A DNA stretch of 64,000 nucleotides from Lentzea aerocolonigenes. Its GTDB lineage: Bacteria > Actinomycetota > Actinomycetes > Mycobacteriales > Pseudonocardiaceae. Every line of letters begins with the position of its first letter. The first letter of the stretch is position 1. The DNA lies in NCBI RefSeq assembly GCF_000974445.1, contig NZ_BBOJ01000005.1, positions 124,001-188,000 on the forward strand. Direction: 5' to 3'. Position numbers and translations under genes: made by a program. The notes under the pieces were generated by a model that saw only the letters and a list, made by a program, of their open reading frames with translations, was not told the origin of the DNA and did no database searches. Of the stretch, positions 17,913-26,759 are shown in pieces.

Positions 17913-18842
17913 ATGGCGACTGCGCGGATGGGACTTCCGGTGAATCACGGTTCTCTGCGGCTGCACGACGAGAGCGCTCCCTCGCGCTGTGGTTCGTGTG
18001 CGCAACCGGTTGGTGCGTGGGCCACGGACCGCCTCACGGGCCTGCTGGGCCGTTGGGGCTGGGACGACCAGGCGCCCGCCGTGTACCGCCGTGCCCAGCG
18101 CCGGTGGGAACAGGTCGCGTTGCTGATGATCGACCTCGACCGCTTCAAGAAGATCAACGACGAGTACGGGCACCCCGCGGGCGATGTCGTGCTGACCGAC
18201 GTCGCCGACGTGCTGAAGGCGCACACACGCTCGTCAGATCTCGTGTGCCGATACGGCGGCGATGAGTTCCTCGTGCTGCTGCCGCGCACCACTGGCGGTG
18301 AGGCTGCTGTTGTCGCAGAACGGATGTTGCGCGGCATCCGCGCGTTGCAGACCGCGATCACCACAAACGACGGCTACCACTTGACGCTGCACGGCCAGAC
18401 GGCGTCCATCGGGGTCGCCTCCCACGTGCCGGGCAGCGAGGACACGCTCATCGACCTGGTCCGCGACACCGACGCGGCCCTGCAACGGGCCAAGCGCAAC
18501 GGCCGGGCCCGCGTCCAGGTGCACGACCCCGGTGCGTTCGCGGCGGAGCGGAAGCCCGACACCTCGGCGTTGCACCACCTGCTCGCGTTGCAGGACCTGA
18601 TGAGCAGCGAACAGCTGCCGCAGGTCCTGGTCGCGCTCTCCGATGGTGCCAAGGCGATGGAGGAGCTCGTCGCCGTCCTCGGTCCCAAGGTGATCCGGAC
18701 GCTGGAGCGCTTGCAGGACAACGGTTTCGTGCTGCGCCGCGCGTCGCGCTACGAGCTCACGGCCGCCGCTCGCGAGTGGATCACCGACGTGCTGCCGGCC
18801 GTGGCCGCGTGGACGAACCGCCACCACGGTCTCGTCCGGTAG
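17913..18842 (+). CDS. GGDEF-domain protein with a C-terminal winged-helix-like tail
   Basis: The product is 309 aa. A GGDEF domain spans about 35-205 with the active motif GGDEF at 115-119. An allosteric I-site RSSD lies at 106-109, exactly five residues upstream, so diguanylate cyclase activity with product inhibition is likely. The N-terminal 30 residues contain a CGSC pair. After residue 220 a helical domain reads like a winged helix of the HxlR/MarR kind (GPKVIRTLERLQDNGFVLRR, then YELTAAAREWI). There is no membrane segment or PAS domain. The GGDEF call is secure; the DNA-binding tail is inferred. Confidence 0.85.
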   Translation: MATARMGLPVNHGSLRLHDESAPSRCGSCAQPVGAWATDRLTGLLGRWGWDDQAPAVYRRAQRRWEQVALLMIDLDRFKKINDEYGHPAGDVVLTDVADVLKAHTRSSDLVCRYGGDEFLVLLPRTTGGEAAVVAERMLRGIRALQTAITTNDGYHLTLHGQTASIGVASHVPGSEDTLIDLVRDTDAALQRAKRNGRARVQVHDPGAFAAERKPDTSALHHLLALQDLMSSEQLPQVLVALSDGAKAMEELVAVLGPKVIRTLERLQDNGFVLRRASRYELTAAAREWITDVLPAVAAWTNRHHGLVR

Positions 18843-18852
18843 GGCCTGTGTC

Positions 18853-19452
18853 TCAGCGCAGGGTCGCGAGCCGCTGCTCCACCTCGTCGGCCGTGGCGTG
18901 GCCGCGGGCGAGCGCGTACATCTCCGACCCGCGGACGGCGATCAGCGTCGGATACCCGTTCACACCAAGGCGTGCGGCGAAGTCGAAGTCCTCGTCGGGC
19001 GACACGGTCTCGAACGCGGCCACGACCGCGTCGGCGTCGAGGCCGAAGTCCTCGGCGATCGTCCGGTAGGTCTGCGGGTCGGACAGGCTCGCGCCGTTGT
19101 GGAAGAACGCCTTCTGCATCGCCACGGCCAGTTCGGCTGCTCGCTCCGGCGCGGCCTGGCGCAGTGCGATCAGACCTCGTGCGGCGGCCTCGGAGTCCAT
19201 GACGAACGAACCCTCGTCGAGCACCTCGTTGAAGGCGTCGCCGAACGTGGCGCCGGTCCGCGCGGTCACCTGGACGTTGGCGCCCTTGATGAACCCGAAG
19301 TTGCTGATCGGCACGCGGCGGTCGCCGGTGAACAGGCCGCCGGAGATCACCTCGACGGGCAGGTCGGGGTTGCGCTCGATGACCGTCTCCAGGGTGCCGG
19401 AGAAGGCGTGCGACCAGCCGCAGTAGGCGTCGAAGACGTAGAGGAGCTTCAC
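18853..19452 (-). CDS. DsbA-family thioredoxin-fold protein with CGWS motif
   Basis: The product is 199 aa with a GTG start. It begins with a thioredoxin beta strand and the motif CGWS at residues 11-14, in place of CxxC, and ends with the cis-Pro region GVNGYPTLIAV. There is no signal peptide, so the protein is cytoplasmic. This places it in the DsbA/FrnE-like group of glutathione-S-transferase-type or isomerase-type proteins rather than periplasmic oxidases. The gene lies 50 bp downstream of a MarR gene on the same strand, with a palindrome between them. Confidence 0.85.
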   Translation of the reverse strand: MKLLYVFDAYCGWSHAFSGTLETVIERNPDLPVEVISGGLFTGDRRVPISNFGFIKGANVQVTARTGATFGDAFNEVLDEGSFVMDSEAAARGLIALRQAAPERAAELAVAMQKAFFHNGASLSDPQTYRTIAEDFGLDADAVVAAFETVSPDEDFDFAARLGVNGYPTLIAVRGSEMYALARGHATADEVEQRLATLR

Positions 19453-19465
19453 GAGCAGTACAAAG

Positions 19466-19483
19466 TATCTGACTCGTCAGATA
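19466..19483. promoter_or_regulatory. Palindrome TATCTGAC-N2-GTCAGATA, probable MarR operator
   Basis: The arms are 8 bp and perfect, with a 2-nt spacer. The element lies 13 bp upstream of the GTG start of the DsbA-like gene, in the only gap between it and the MarR-type gene. Spacing and symmetry fit a MarR dimer site that would control the DsbA-like gene. Confidence 0.6.
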
Positions 19484-19502
19484 TTTCGTGGTGTGACCCG
19501 GT

Positions 19503-19985
19503 TCACCTCAGGCGCGGCAGGGCGTCCCTCGCGGCGTGGCTGAGGAGCTTGAGGTCCTGCGCGAACTGCTCGCGGTGGTCCTCCGGCAACGGCGCCAGGA
19601 AGTGCGTCCTGATGTTCTCGAGGTGCAGGTTCGCCGCCCGGACCAGGGTTTCCGCGCCTTCTGCGGTCAGTGTCACGAGGCGGCCGCGCTTGTCGGTGGG
19701 GTGTGCGGCGCGGGTCACCAGTCCCGCGCGTTCCAACCGGTCGATCACCCGCGTCGCGCCGCCCGTGGTGAGGACCTGCTCCTGGCTGATCGCCCGCATC
19801 GACAGTCCGGGCTCGCCGGCCCTGCCGAGGATCAGCAGAACCTCGAACTCCAGGTGCGTCAGCCCGCACTCCTCTTCGAGCGCGCGGCCGAGCAGGTACC
19901 CCAGCCGGCTGGCCGCGCCCTGAAGACGCCCGAACGCCAGCATCGTCGCGTTGGTCGCCGCGTCGTGCGGGGTCTTGATGTCCAC
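19503..19985 (-). CDS. MarR-family transcriptional regulator
   Basis: The product is 160 aa. I use the GTG at 19985 (VDIKTPHDAATN); the longer frame to 20156 adds only Arg/Pro-rich sequence without homology. The winged helix is clear: LSMRAISQEQVLTTGGATRVIDRLERAGLV, then the wing with DKRGRLVTLT. The gene is divergent from the STAND NTPase gene and precedes the DsbA-like gene, which it probably regulates through the palindrome at 19466-19483. Confidence 0.88.
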   Translation of the reverse strand: MDIKTPHDAATNATMLAFGRLQGAASRLGYLLGRALEEECGLTHLEFEVLLILGRAGEPGLSMRAISQEQVLTTGGATRVIDRLERAGLVTRAAHPTDKRGRLVTLTAEGAETLVRAANLHLENIRTHFLAPLPEDHREQFAQDLKLLSHAARDALPRLR

Positions 19986-20062
19986 GGCGCAGCGTAGAGC
20001 ACCGAACGAGGCCTGCCTTTGCGGACTTCCAAGTCGTAGCGTGAGTCGTGGGGTGATGTCGG

Positions 20063-22183
20063 GTGGGCAGAGTCGAGAACACCGCGTCCGGGACGGCTTG
20101 CGGGAACGTGGTGCAGGCGGGGTCGATCGGAACCTTGAACATCCATTCCGGACCACCTGGAAACCCTGTGCCTCAACAGCTGCCGCCCGCGCCGAGCGTG
20201 TTCGTCAGCAGGGTCGACGAGCTGACCGAGCTCGACAGGTGGCACGAGCGCGAAGAGCGCCAGCTGCTCGTCGTGGTCAGCGGGCCCGGCGGGGTCGGCA
20301 AGACCGCGCTCGCGTTGAGGTGGCTGCACGACACGCGCGACCGGTTCCCCGACGGTCAGCTCTACGTGGATCTCGGTGCCCACGCGGAGGCCGCGCAGCC
20401 CGACGAGGTGCTCGAGTGGTTCCTGGGCGCGCTCGGCGTCGAGGTCGTGCCGCCGGGTCTGCCGCAGCGCCAGGCGTTGTTCCGCTCGCTGACCGCGAAC
20501 CGCTCGTTCGCGATCCTGCTCGACAACGCCGCCAGTGCCGCCCAGGTCAGGCCGCTGCTGCCCGCCTCGCCGCGCTGTGTCGTGGTGGTGACGAGCCGGT
20601 GGCGGCTCAGCCCGCTCGGCATGGACGGCGCCCGGTTCATCGAGGTCGACCCGATGGACCTGCGGGACTCGGTCGAGCTGCTGGAACGCGTGGTGGGCGA
20701 ACCCAGGCTCGCGGAGGAGGCCGACGCCGCACGGGAGCTCGCGCGGTTGTGCGGCGGGATGCCGATCGCGCTCGGGGTGATCGGCGCACGACTGTCCCGG
20801 CGGCCGCGGCGCACGCTGGCCAGGGAGGTCGACGAGCTCAGGACCGAGAACCGGAGGCTGGCGGGCCTGGATCTCGGCGGTTCGGCCTCGGTGAGCGCGG
20901 TGCTGGATCTGTCCTATGTGGATCTCCCGCCGCGTCAGGCTCGGCTCTACCGCCTGAGCTGCTGGCACCCCGGCCCCAGTTTCGGCGTCGAGGCCGCGGC
21001 GGCGATGCTCGCCGACGACGTCGGTGAGGTCGAGGACGACCTCGACGACCTGGTGGAGAAGAACCTCCTCATCGAGGTCGGCGACGACCGGTTCCGGTTC
21101 CACGACCTGCTGCAGCTGCACGCACGTGCGCAGAACGACGCCGAACGCGAAGACGCGATCCAACGCGCCGTGGAGTTCTACCTCGACAAGGCGGTCGTCG
21201 CCGACGTGGCGGCGATCCCGGGCAGACCGCGCGTGGGCCTGCGGTTCAAGTCGGCCGACCCGGACGCGTTCGGCTCACGGGCACAGGCGCTCGACTGGCT
21301 CGACCACGAACGCGACAACCTCGTGCAGGCGTTGCGGGCGGCCGACGTCCACGGCTGGCCGGACCTCGTCTGGCAGCTCGCCGAGGCCATGTTCGCGTTG
21401 TTCCAGCGGCGTCACCACTACTCGGACTGGCTGTTCACCCACGAACGCGGGGTGCGGGCGGCGCAGATGTGCGGTGAGCGGACCGCGGAAGCCAGGCTGC
21501 GCAACCAACTCGCCGTCGCGCTGCGCAACCTCGGCCGCCTCGACGAGGCGACCGCCCAGGTCCGCACCGTGCTCGAGCTCGCGGGCGATCACGATCTCGG
21601 CAGCAGGGCCACCGCTCTGATGTTCCTGGGCCACATCTACCGCCTGAGGGGCGAGCTCGACGTGGCCCTGAGGTACTTCCGCGAGGCGCTCGAGGTGGAG
21701 ATTCGCCACGGACGCACTCGCGGAATCGCACTGGCCCGGCGCCGCATCGGTGAAGTGCTCATTCACCTGGGCCGTCTCGACGAGGCCATCACGGAGCTCG
21801 AGGAGTCCGAGGCGTTGTTCGACAACGGCGTGGACAGGGCTCGCGCACGGATGTTCCGGTCCCGCGCCGTGCTCCGGGCATTCCGCTTCGACGAGGCCGG
21901 GCGGCTCGCCGAGAGCGTGCTCGCCGACGTTCGTGACGAGGGCTCACCAATGCACGTCGCCGATGCGTTCGAGCTGCTGGGCGAGATCGCCGAACGGCAG
22001 AGCGACCTCGCGCGGGCTCGCGACCACTACCGCTCCGCGCTGGCCTGCTACGGCGAGTCCTTCGACCCGAGCGCCGAGCACGTCCTGGCCAGGCTCGCGG
22101 ACCTCGACCGGAACGACGACGAGCGAACACCCGACGTACCGCCGCAACAACAGCCCGGCGACCGCGAGCGCGGCCTCGGCTGA
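20063..22183 (+). CDS. STAND NTPase with NB-ARC and TPR repeats
   Basis: The product is 706 aa. A short N-terminal segment with NVVQAGSIGTLNIH recurs in actinobacterial STAND proteins and supports the GTG start at 20063. A P-loop GPGGVGKT lies near residues 74-81, a Walker B-like FAILLDNA near 150, and the GGMPIAL motif of NB-ARC ATPases near 230. About ten TPR-like helix pairs fill the second half. No separate effector domain is visible. STAND proteins work as ATP-driven switches that assemble on ligand binding, either as regulators or in defence. The last 20 residues look non-conserved and overlap a possible antisense gene. Confidence 0.87.
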   Translation: MGRVENTASGTACGNVVQAGSIGTLNIHSGPPGNPVPQQLPPAPSVFVSRVDELTELDRWHEREERQLLVVVSGPGGVGKTALALRWLHDTRDRFPDGQLYVDLGAHAEAAQPDEVLEWFLGALGVEVVPPGLPQRQALFRSLTANRSFAILLDNAASAAQVRPLLPASPRCVVVVTSRWRLSPLGMDGARFIEVDPMDLRDSVELLERVVGEPRLAEEADAARELARLCGGMPIALGVIGARLSRRPRRTLAREVDELRTENRRLAGLDLGGSASVSAVLDLSYVDLPPRQARLYRLSCWHPGPSFGVEAAAAMLADDVGEVEDDLDDLVEKNLLIEVGDDRFRFHDLLQLHARAQNDAEREDAIQRAVEFYLDKAVVADVAAIPGRPRVGLRFKSADPDAFGSRAQALDWLDHERDNLVQALRAADVHGWPDLVWQLAEAMFALFQRRHHYSDWLFTHERGVRAAQMCGERTAEARLRNQLAVALRNLGRLDEATAQVRTVLELAGDHDLGSRATALMFLGHIYRLRGELDVALRYFREALEVEIRHGRTRGIALARRRIGEVLIHLGRLDEAITELEESEALFDNGVDRARARMFRSRAVLRAFRFDEAGRLAESVLADVRDEGSPMHVADAFELLGEIAERQSDLARARDHYRSALACYGESFDPSAEHVLARLADLDRNDDERTPDVPPQQQPGDRERGLG

Positions 22184-22297
22184 CGGTGCGGGCCCGGCCA
22201 CCAGCACGTCCGCCAGCGCCCACCACTTCGGCGTCGCCCGCCCGACGTGGACGAGCAGCACCCCGTCACTCCTCACCACACCCACGTCAACGGCCAT
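21944..22297 (-). CDS. Possible small protein following the GT-B-like gene
   Basis: A 117-aa frame starts at an ATG that overlaps the end of the upstream minus-strand gene by 11 bp. Codons in the first 38 positions, outside any other gene, show the strong G/C third-base bias of real genes. The rest lies antisense to the end of the STAND gene, which weakens the case. The N-terminal part reads like a small beta-alpha domain (VGVVRSDGVLLVHVGRA). No family is recognised. Confidence 0.4.
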   Translation of the reverse strand: MAVDVGVVRSDGVLLVHVGRATPKWWALADVLVAGPAPSAEAALAVAGLLLRRYVGCSLVVVPVEVREPGQDVLGARVEGLAVAGQRGAVVVASPREVALPFGDLAQQLERIGDVHW

Positions 22298-23408
22298 GGC
22301 GCACCGGCGAGATCGGCACTGTGCGGGCCGGCTCCGGGATGCCGAGCAGCCGGTACATGGCCGCGCGCAGGATCGCACCGGACCGGTCGAGCCGGGAACT
22401 GATCAGCTCAGCGAATCCCTCGACGACCACGGCTTCAGCGATGTCGTCGGTGTACAGGGGAACCGCCTCGCGCAGCACGTGCGCAAGACTGCCGTGACGC
22501 ACCTCCGGACAGGTGGCGAGCAACATGCGGGCACCGACGCCGGCGGCGTACTGCGTCGTCGAACCGTGGTCGCCGATGACGACATCGCTCGCGATCATCG
22601 TTGCGCGCCAACCCTCTTCGGGTGGAACGACGATCACGTCGCAGTCGGCGAGCCACGACCGCACCTGCCAGGCACCGTGCGCGGCCCAGATGTTCGGGTG
22701 CAGCACCGCCGCCGTCCTGAACGACTTCGGCAGCTCCCGGTACAGCTCAGGCCGTTGGCAGAACGTGGAGTCGGCCGTCCACGTCGAACTGATCGTCACG
22801 AGCGTCTCCTCCGGCCCCACCCCCAACGCCCGCCGGTAGTGCTCGCGGAACGGCAGGCCGGCCCGCATCCGGTCGAGGCAGATGTCACCGGCCACGACCG
22901 CCGCGGGCAAGGCCTCGGGACACGACTCGACAAGAACCTCGAGCTCGTGGTCGTGCGACAGGGCGATCACCGAAGCCGGCACCTTCCCACCCCGCATGAG
23001 CAACTGCCGATCGAGCCCGTGCGTGGGCTGAGCGTCGCGCCCAGCCGACCGAACCCGTTGGCGTGACTTCAGAGCGCTCGCCCCGTGCGGCAGCACGAGC
23101 ACGGGCCCGGGCGCCCGGTCGACGAACCGGTAGCTGGCCGCGAGCACGAGGTCGAACTCGTGCTGCACCGCCATCTCCCAAGGAATCACCAACCCTCCCA
23201 CCGCGCTGAGGAACTGCGCGGTCCCCACGTCCGGCTCGGGCTGCGTGAAGTACGTCTGGACCCGGAAGTCGGAGTCCAGCAACGGCAGCAGATCGAGCAA
23301 CCGCGTGCCCGCCACCACGGTGGGCACGATCACGAGCACCTTGCGGCACCCCGGCACCGTCACGCGGTGCGCACCTCCCGCACCGAGCGGGGTCGTGAAC
23401 CAGTTCAT
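22287..23408 (-). CDS. GT-B-fold glycosyltransferase-like protein
   Basis: The product is 373 aa. The ATG at 23408 has a GGAGG ribosome-binding site 5 nt ahead, better than the ATG 12 bp upstream. The protein resembles CDP-glycerol glycerophosphotransferase and UDP-sugar GT-B enzymes in outline: a first Rossmann half with VLVIVPTVVAGTRLLDLLP, a linker, and a second half with the donor-side pattern ASDVVIGDHGSTTQYAAGVG. There is no signal peptide. Neither substrate nor strict family is clear. It is divergent from a SARP-type activator and may be its target. Confidence 0.6.
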   Translation of the reverse strand: MNWFTTPLGAGGAHRVTVPGCRKVLVIVPTVVAGTRLLDLLPLLDSDFRVQTYFTQPEPDVGTAQFLSAVGGLVIPWEMAVQHEFDLVLAASYRFVDRAPGPVLVLPHGASALKSRQRVRSAGRDAQPTHGLDRQLLMRGGKVPASVIALSHDHELEVLVESCPEALPAAVVAGDICLDRMRAGLPFREHYRRALGVGPEETLVTISSTWTADSTFCQRPELYRELPKSFRTAAVLHPNIWAAHGAWQVRSWLADCDVIVVPPEEGWRATMIASDVVIGDHGSTTQYAAGVGARMLLATCPEVRHGSLAHVLREAVPLYTDDIAEAVVVEGFAELISSRLDRSGAILRAAMYRLLGIPEPARTVPISPVRHGR

Positions 23409-23544
23409 CCCGGCCTCCATCGGTCGAAGTCATTGCCAAGACCGTCCCGGCCGGACTGTTCATCGGACTGTCACGAACTTTCTCCGCACTTCAGAGCACT
23501 CGCGAGCAAGACACGTGTCCTGTTTCACGCACTATTCACGTCCA

Positions 23545-23573
23545 TATGTCAATGGACTGTCACTGAACTGTCA
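23545..23573. promoter_or_regulatory. Three 11-bp-spaced heptamer repeats, SARP-type binding site
   Basis: TATGTCA (23545-23551), ACTGTCA (23556-23562) and ACTGTCA (23567-23573) are direct repeats with an exact 11-bp period, the classical layout for SARP activators that bind one face of the helix next to the -35 region. A further pair (CGGACTGT at 23452 and 23464, 12-bp period) lies near the divergent gene. The site is 80 bp upstream of the SARP gene itself. Confidence 0.6.
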
Positions 23574-23651
23574 TCTTGGGCTGAACGAGTGCATTGCATT
23601 GCCGCTGAACAGGGAGGACACTCTTCGGCGGGGACGCGAGGGGTGGCGCTG

Positions 23652-26609
23652 GTGGATGCGCGATTCACGATTTTGGGGCAAACGGGGATACGTGTCGGCG
23701 AGACGGTCGACACGCAATGGGGCCCGCTCAAGCTGCGCGCGATGCTCGCGGTGCTGCTCACTCGTCCGGGAGCGCCTGTACCTGCGGCGGAGCTGATCGA
23801 CTGGGTCTGGTCGGACGACGACGTGCCGCCCAAGAACCCCTCCCAAACGCTCTACTCGTATTCCTGGCGGATCCGCAGGGCACTCGATTCGATGCAAGAC
23901 CGGGTGGAATTGGTCGTCGCGAACGGTTCATTTCGCTTGACGGCCCGGCGTGAATCCATCGACTACTTCCAGTACCGGGATCTCGTCGATCGCGCCCGCG
24001 ATCTGGCTCGTCGCGGAGACCATCAGCAGGCCCTGGACGCGATTCGCAGGGCATTCCACGTCTGGGGTGATCAGCTCCCGCTCGAGGACCTCAAATCCGG
24101 CCGCGCCGAGGCGTGGCGCAGCCAGGCCCGGCGGACGGCGCAGGTGCCCGCCTACGAACTGCTGTGCAGCGAGTACCTCGTGCTGGGCGACTACAGCTCG
24201 GTTCTCGAAGTGCTCGACGACCTGGCTCCCGACCACCTCGCGCACCCGAGCCTGCTCAAACGACGGCTCGAAGCGCTGTACCTGTCGTCCCGCACCGATG
24301 AGGCGACACAGCTCTACCTGAGCACGTACCAGGCGTTCAAGGCCGCGCTCAACGACGCCGCGGCGCAGGACCTGCGCGAGTTCCACGACCGCCTCAGGGC
24401 GCACGGGGTCGCCAGGACGGAGCCGACTACCGGTGCCGCGGGCGTCCTGGTCCCGGAACAGCTCCCGCTCGACGTGCCGATGTTCGTGGGCCACGAGGAC
24501 AAACTCGCGGCGTTGGACGTCATGGCCTCCCGGCCGGGCGTGGTGGTCGTCGACGGAGTGGGCGGTGCGGGCAAGACCGCGTTCGTCGTCCATTGGGGAC
24601 ACCTGCGCCGCCAGCGGTTCCCGGACGGCGTCCTCTTCGTTGACATGCAAGGGTTTTCCGACGGTGTCAGTGTCGACACCTCCTCTGTCGTCGACCGCTT
24701 CCTGCAGGGCCTCGGTGTGTCTCCCGACCGGATCGTCAATCCCGACCACCGCCTCGCGAAGCTCCAGTCGGTGCTGTCCGGTCGACGGCTGCTGGCCGTT
24801 CTGGACAACGTTCGTGACACGAGCCAGATCCACCCCCTGCTGCCGTTGTTCGCGTCCGGTGTGGTCGTGGTGACGAGCCGGTCCCGGCTGTCCGATCTGG
24901 CGGCTCGCCTTGCGCCGCAACGGATCTCCATCGACCCGTTGAGCGACGACGAGGCGTGCAGGCTCCTCGTCGACCGCATCGGTGAACACCGCGGAGGCTG
25001 CGAGGAGCTCGTCGAGCTGTCCAGGGTCTGCGGCGGGCTCCCGATCGCGCTGAAGGTGCTCGCGAACCACATCGCGACCCGGCCGGGCGTGCAGTTGGGT
25101 GCGTTCGTCACGCACTTCCGCGAACGTGGTGTGCTCGGCATCGGCACGATGCACGGGCCTCGTGCGGTCTTCACGCAGTCGTTGCGCGCCTTGGATCCTG
25201 ACGCGCGCCTTCTGTTCAGGACGATCGGCGCGCATCCAGGACCGGGCATCAGCGTGAGCGCGGCGGCGGCGATGGCGGGGTTGCCCGCCCGTCGTGTCCA
25301 CGAAGCCCTGGACGCCCTGGCGGAGGCGCACCTGCTGGAGCAGGCGGGTGAGCTGGACAGGTACAGGCTGCACGACCTGCTGCGCGAATTTGCGGCCGGG
25401 CTTCTCGAAGACGCGGCCGAACGTGTTGCCATCGAACGCCGCATGCTCGACTTCTACTACAGGACGGCGGAAAACGCGGACGTGCGCGTGCTGCCAACCA
25501 TGATCCGAGTGCCCACATCGGACAGCGACGAGAACGTCGGGGCGCTCGAGTTCCGCGACGTGGCGGCCGCACACCGGTGGTGCACCGCCGAGGCGCAGAA
25601 CATCGTCGCCCTGGTGCGGTTCGCGATCAGCGCCGGCTACTTCGAGTACGCCATGCAGATCCCGCAGTTGGTCGGACAAATCTGGCTGAGGCAGGGATTG
25701 ACGGCCGAGGTCCTGAACGTGCTGCACGCCGGGCTCGCCGGCGCCAAAGCGCTCGGCGAGTCGGCTGCGGAACACCTCGCCGACCTGCTCCAGCAGATCG
25801 GCCACACCTACCTCGCGCGTCAGGAGTACGGACGGGCCGAGCACTACGTGCACTCCGCGCACCTGGCCTACCTGCGGGCACCGGGCGACCAGACGCCGGG
25901 AATTGCGTTCTGCCTGCACACCGGTGCGCGGATCTTGGTCGCGACGGGCAACGTCACCATGGGGATCGACAGCCATGAGCGCGCTCTCACGTTGGTGCGG
26001 ATGATCGGTGAACGCGGCCCCGGAATGGAGAAGGTCTTTCTTTATCGCGCCGGAGAGGCCTACCAGGAAGCTTTTGACTACCAGCGTGCTGCTTCCTACT
26101 ACCACAAATCATTGGTGCTGGCGCGTGAGCAGGAAGACGAAGCCTCTGAGGCCACCGTTCTCCAGTTGCTCGGATCGCTGAGCTTCGCGAGAGAACGAAT
26201 TGCGGAAGCTCGTGGGTTCGCCGAGGCCGCACTGTGGAAGCACGCTGGATTGCTCGCCGTGGGGCGAGTGGGTGAGGTTTGTGCGCTGTTGAGCGAAATC
26301 GAACTCGAAGACGGAAATCTGTTCGAAGCTAAACAATATGCGCGCAAAGCGATCCAGTTCTGCGGGCGGGCTGGTGCGTCGCTGAGCGAAGCGACCGCGT
26401 TGCACGTTCTTGGACGCATTCATGCGCGCGAAGGCTTGCGGGACGGTGCGATCGAAGCGCTGTCGCTCGCCGTCGCCCTGCTGGCTGACCTGCAGCCCGA
26501 GCGCGGCGACCGCATGGCCGCTGAGCTACGTGAACTCGAGCTGGAAATCGAGCTGCCTGGGGCTCGTAAAGATTCTCCCGTGGTCAAGCGGGATACCGAA
26601 GCGTTCTGA
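23652..26609 (+). CDS. AfsR-type SARP regulator with NB-ARC and TPR domains
   Basis: The product is 985 aa. The GTG at 23652 is preceded by GAGGGG; the frame upstream to 23085 is non-coding. An OmpR-like winged helix (about 5-95, with LKLRAMLAVLLTRPGAPVPAAELI) and a bacterial transcriptional activation domain (about 100-250) form the SARP part. An NB-ARC module follows with P-loop GVGGAGKT near 302-309, CGGLPIAL near 460, and a TPR array to the end. AfsR-like proteins activate secondary-metabolite genes and other local genes. No large biosynthetic cluster adjoins it, so its targets may be the divergent GT-B-like gene and the tiny peptide gene downstream. Confidence 0.9.
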   Translation: MDARFTILGQTGIRVGETVDTQWGPLKLRAMLAVLLTRPGAPVPAAELIDWVWSDDDVPPKNPSQTLYSYSWRIRRALDSMQDRVELVVANGSFRLTARRESIDYFQYRDLVDRARDLARRGDHQQALDAIRRAFHVWGDQLPLEDLKSGRAEAWRSQARRTAQVPAYELLCSEYLVLGDYSSVLEVLDDLAPDHLAHPSLLKRRLEALYLSSRTDEATQLYLSTYQAFKAALNDAAAQDLREFHDRLRAHGVARTEPTTGAAGVLVPEQLPLDVPMFVGHEDKLAALDVMASRPGVVVVDGVGGAGKTAFVVHWGHLRRQRFPDGVLFVDMQGFSDGVSVDTSSVVDRFLQGLGVSPDRIVNPDHRLAKLQSVLSGRRLLAVLDNVRDTSQIHPLLPLFASGVVVVTSRSRLSDLAARLAPQRISIDPLSDDEACRLLVDRIGEHRGGCEELVELSRVCGGLPIALKVLANHIATRPGVQLGAFVTHFRERGVLGIGTMHGPRAVFTQSLRALDPDARLLFRTIGAHPGPGISVSAAAAMAGLPARRVHEALDALAEAHLLEQAGELDRYRLHDLLREFAAGLLEDAAERVAIERRMLDFYYRTAENADVRVLPTMIRVPTSDSDENVGALEFRDVAAAHRWCTAEAQNIVALVRFAISAGYFEYAMQIPQLVGQIWLRQGLTAEVLNVLHAGLAGAKALGESAAEHLADLLQQIGHTYLARQEYGRAEHYVHSAHLAYLRAPGDQTPGIAFCLHTGARILVATGNVTMGIDSHERALTLVRMIGERGPGMEKVFLYRAGEAYQEAFDYQRAASYYHKSLVLAREQEDEASEATVLQLLGSLSFARERIAEARGFAEAALWKHAGLLAVGRVGEVCALLSEIELEDGNLFEAKQYARKAIQFCGRAGASLSEATALHVLGRIHAREGLRDGAIEALSLAVALLADLQPERGDRMAAELRELELEIELPGARKDSPVVKRDTEAF

Positions 26610-26759
26610 ACTTTCATTACTGACAGTACCTTTCCTGCGGGCTTTCGCTTGTTCGAGTGTCCTTCTCCTGTGTGACGGGTTGACAGCACTGCGTCTGTCG
26701 GTAGAAGATTCCGGCTTCAAGCCCGAATTCCGGGCGATGACGAATCCAGGAGCAGAGCC

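Noticed and set aside
23928..26105. 725-aa frame antisense to the SARP gene
   Set aside because: No domain or ribosome-binding site; the sense strand has clear SARP, NB-ARC and TPR motifs.
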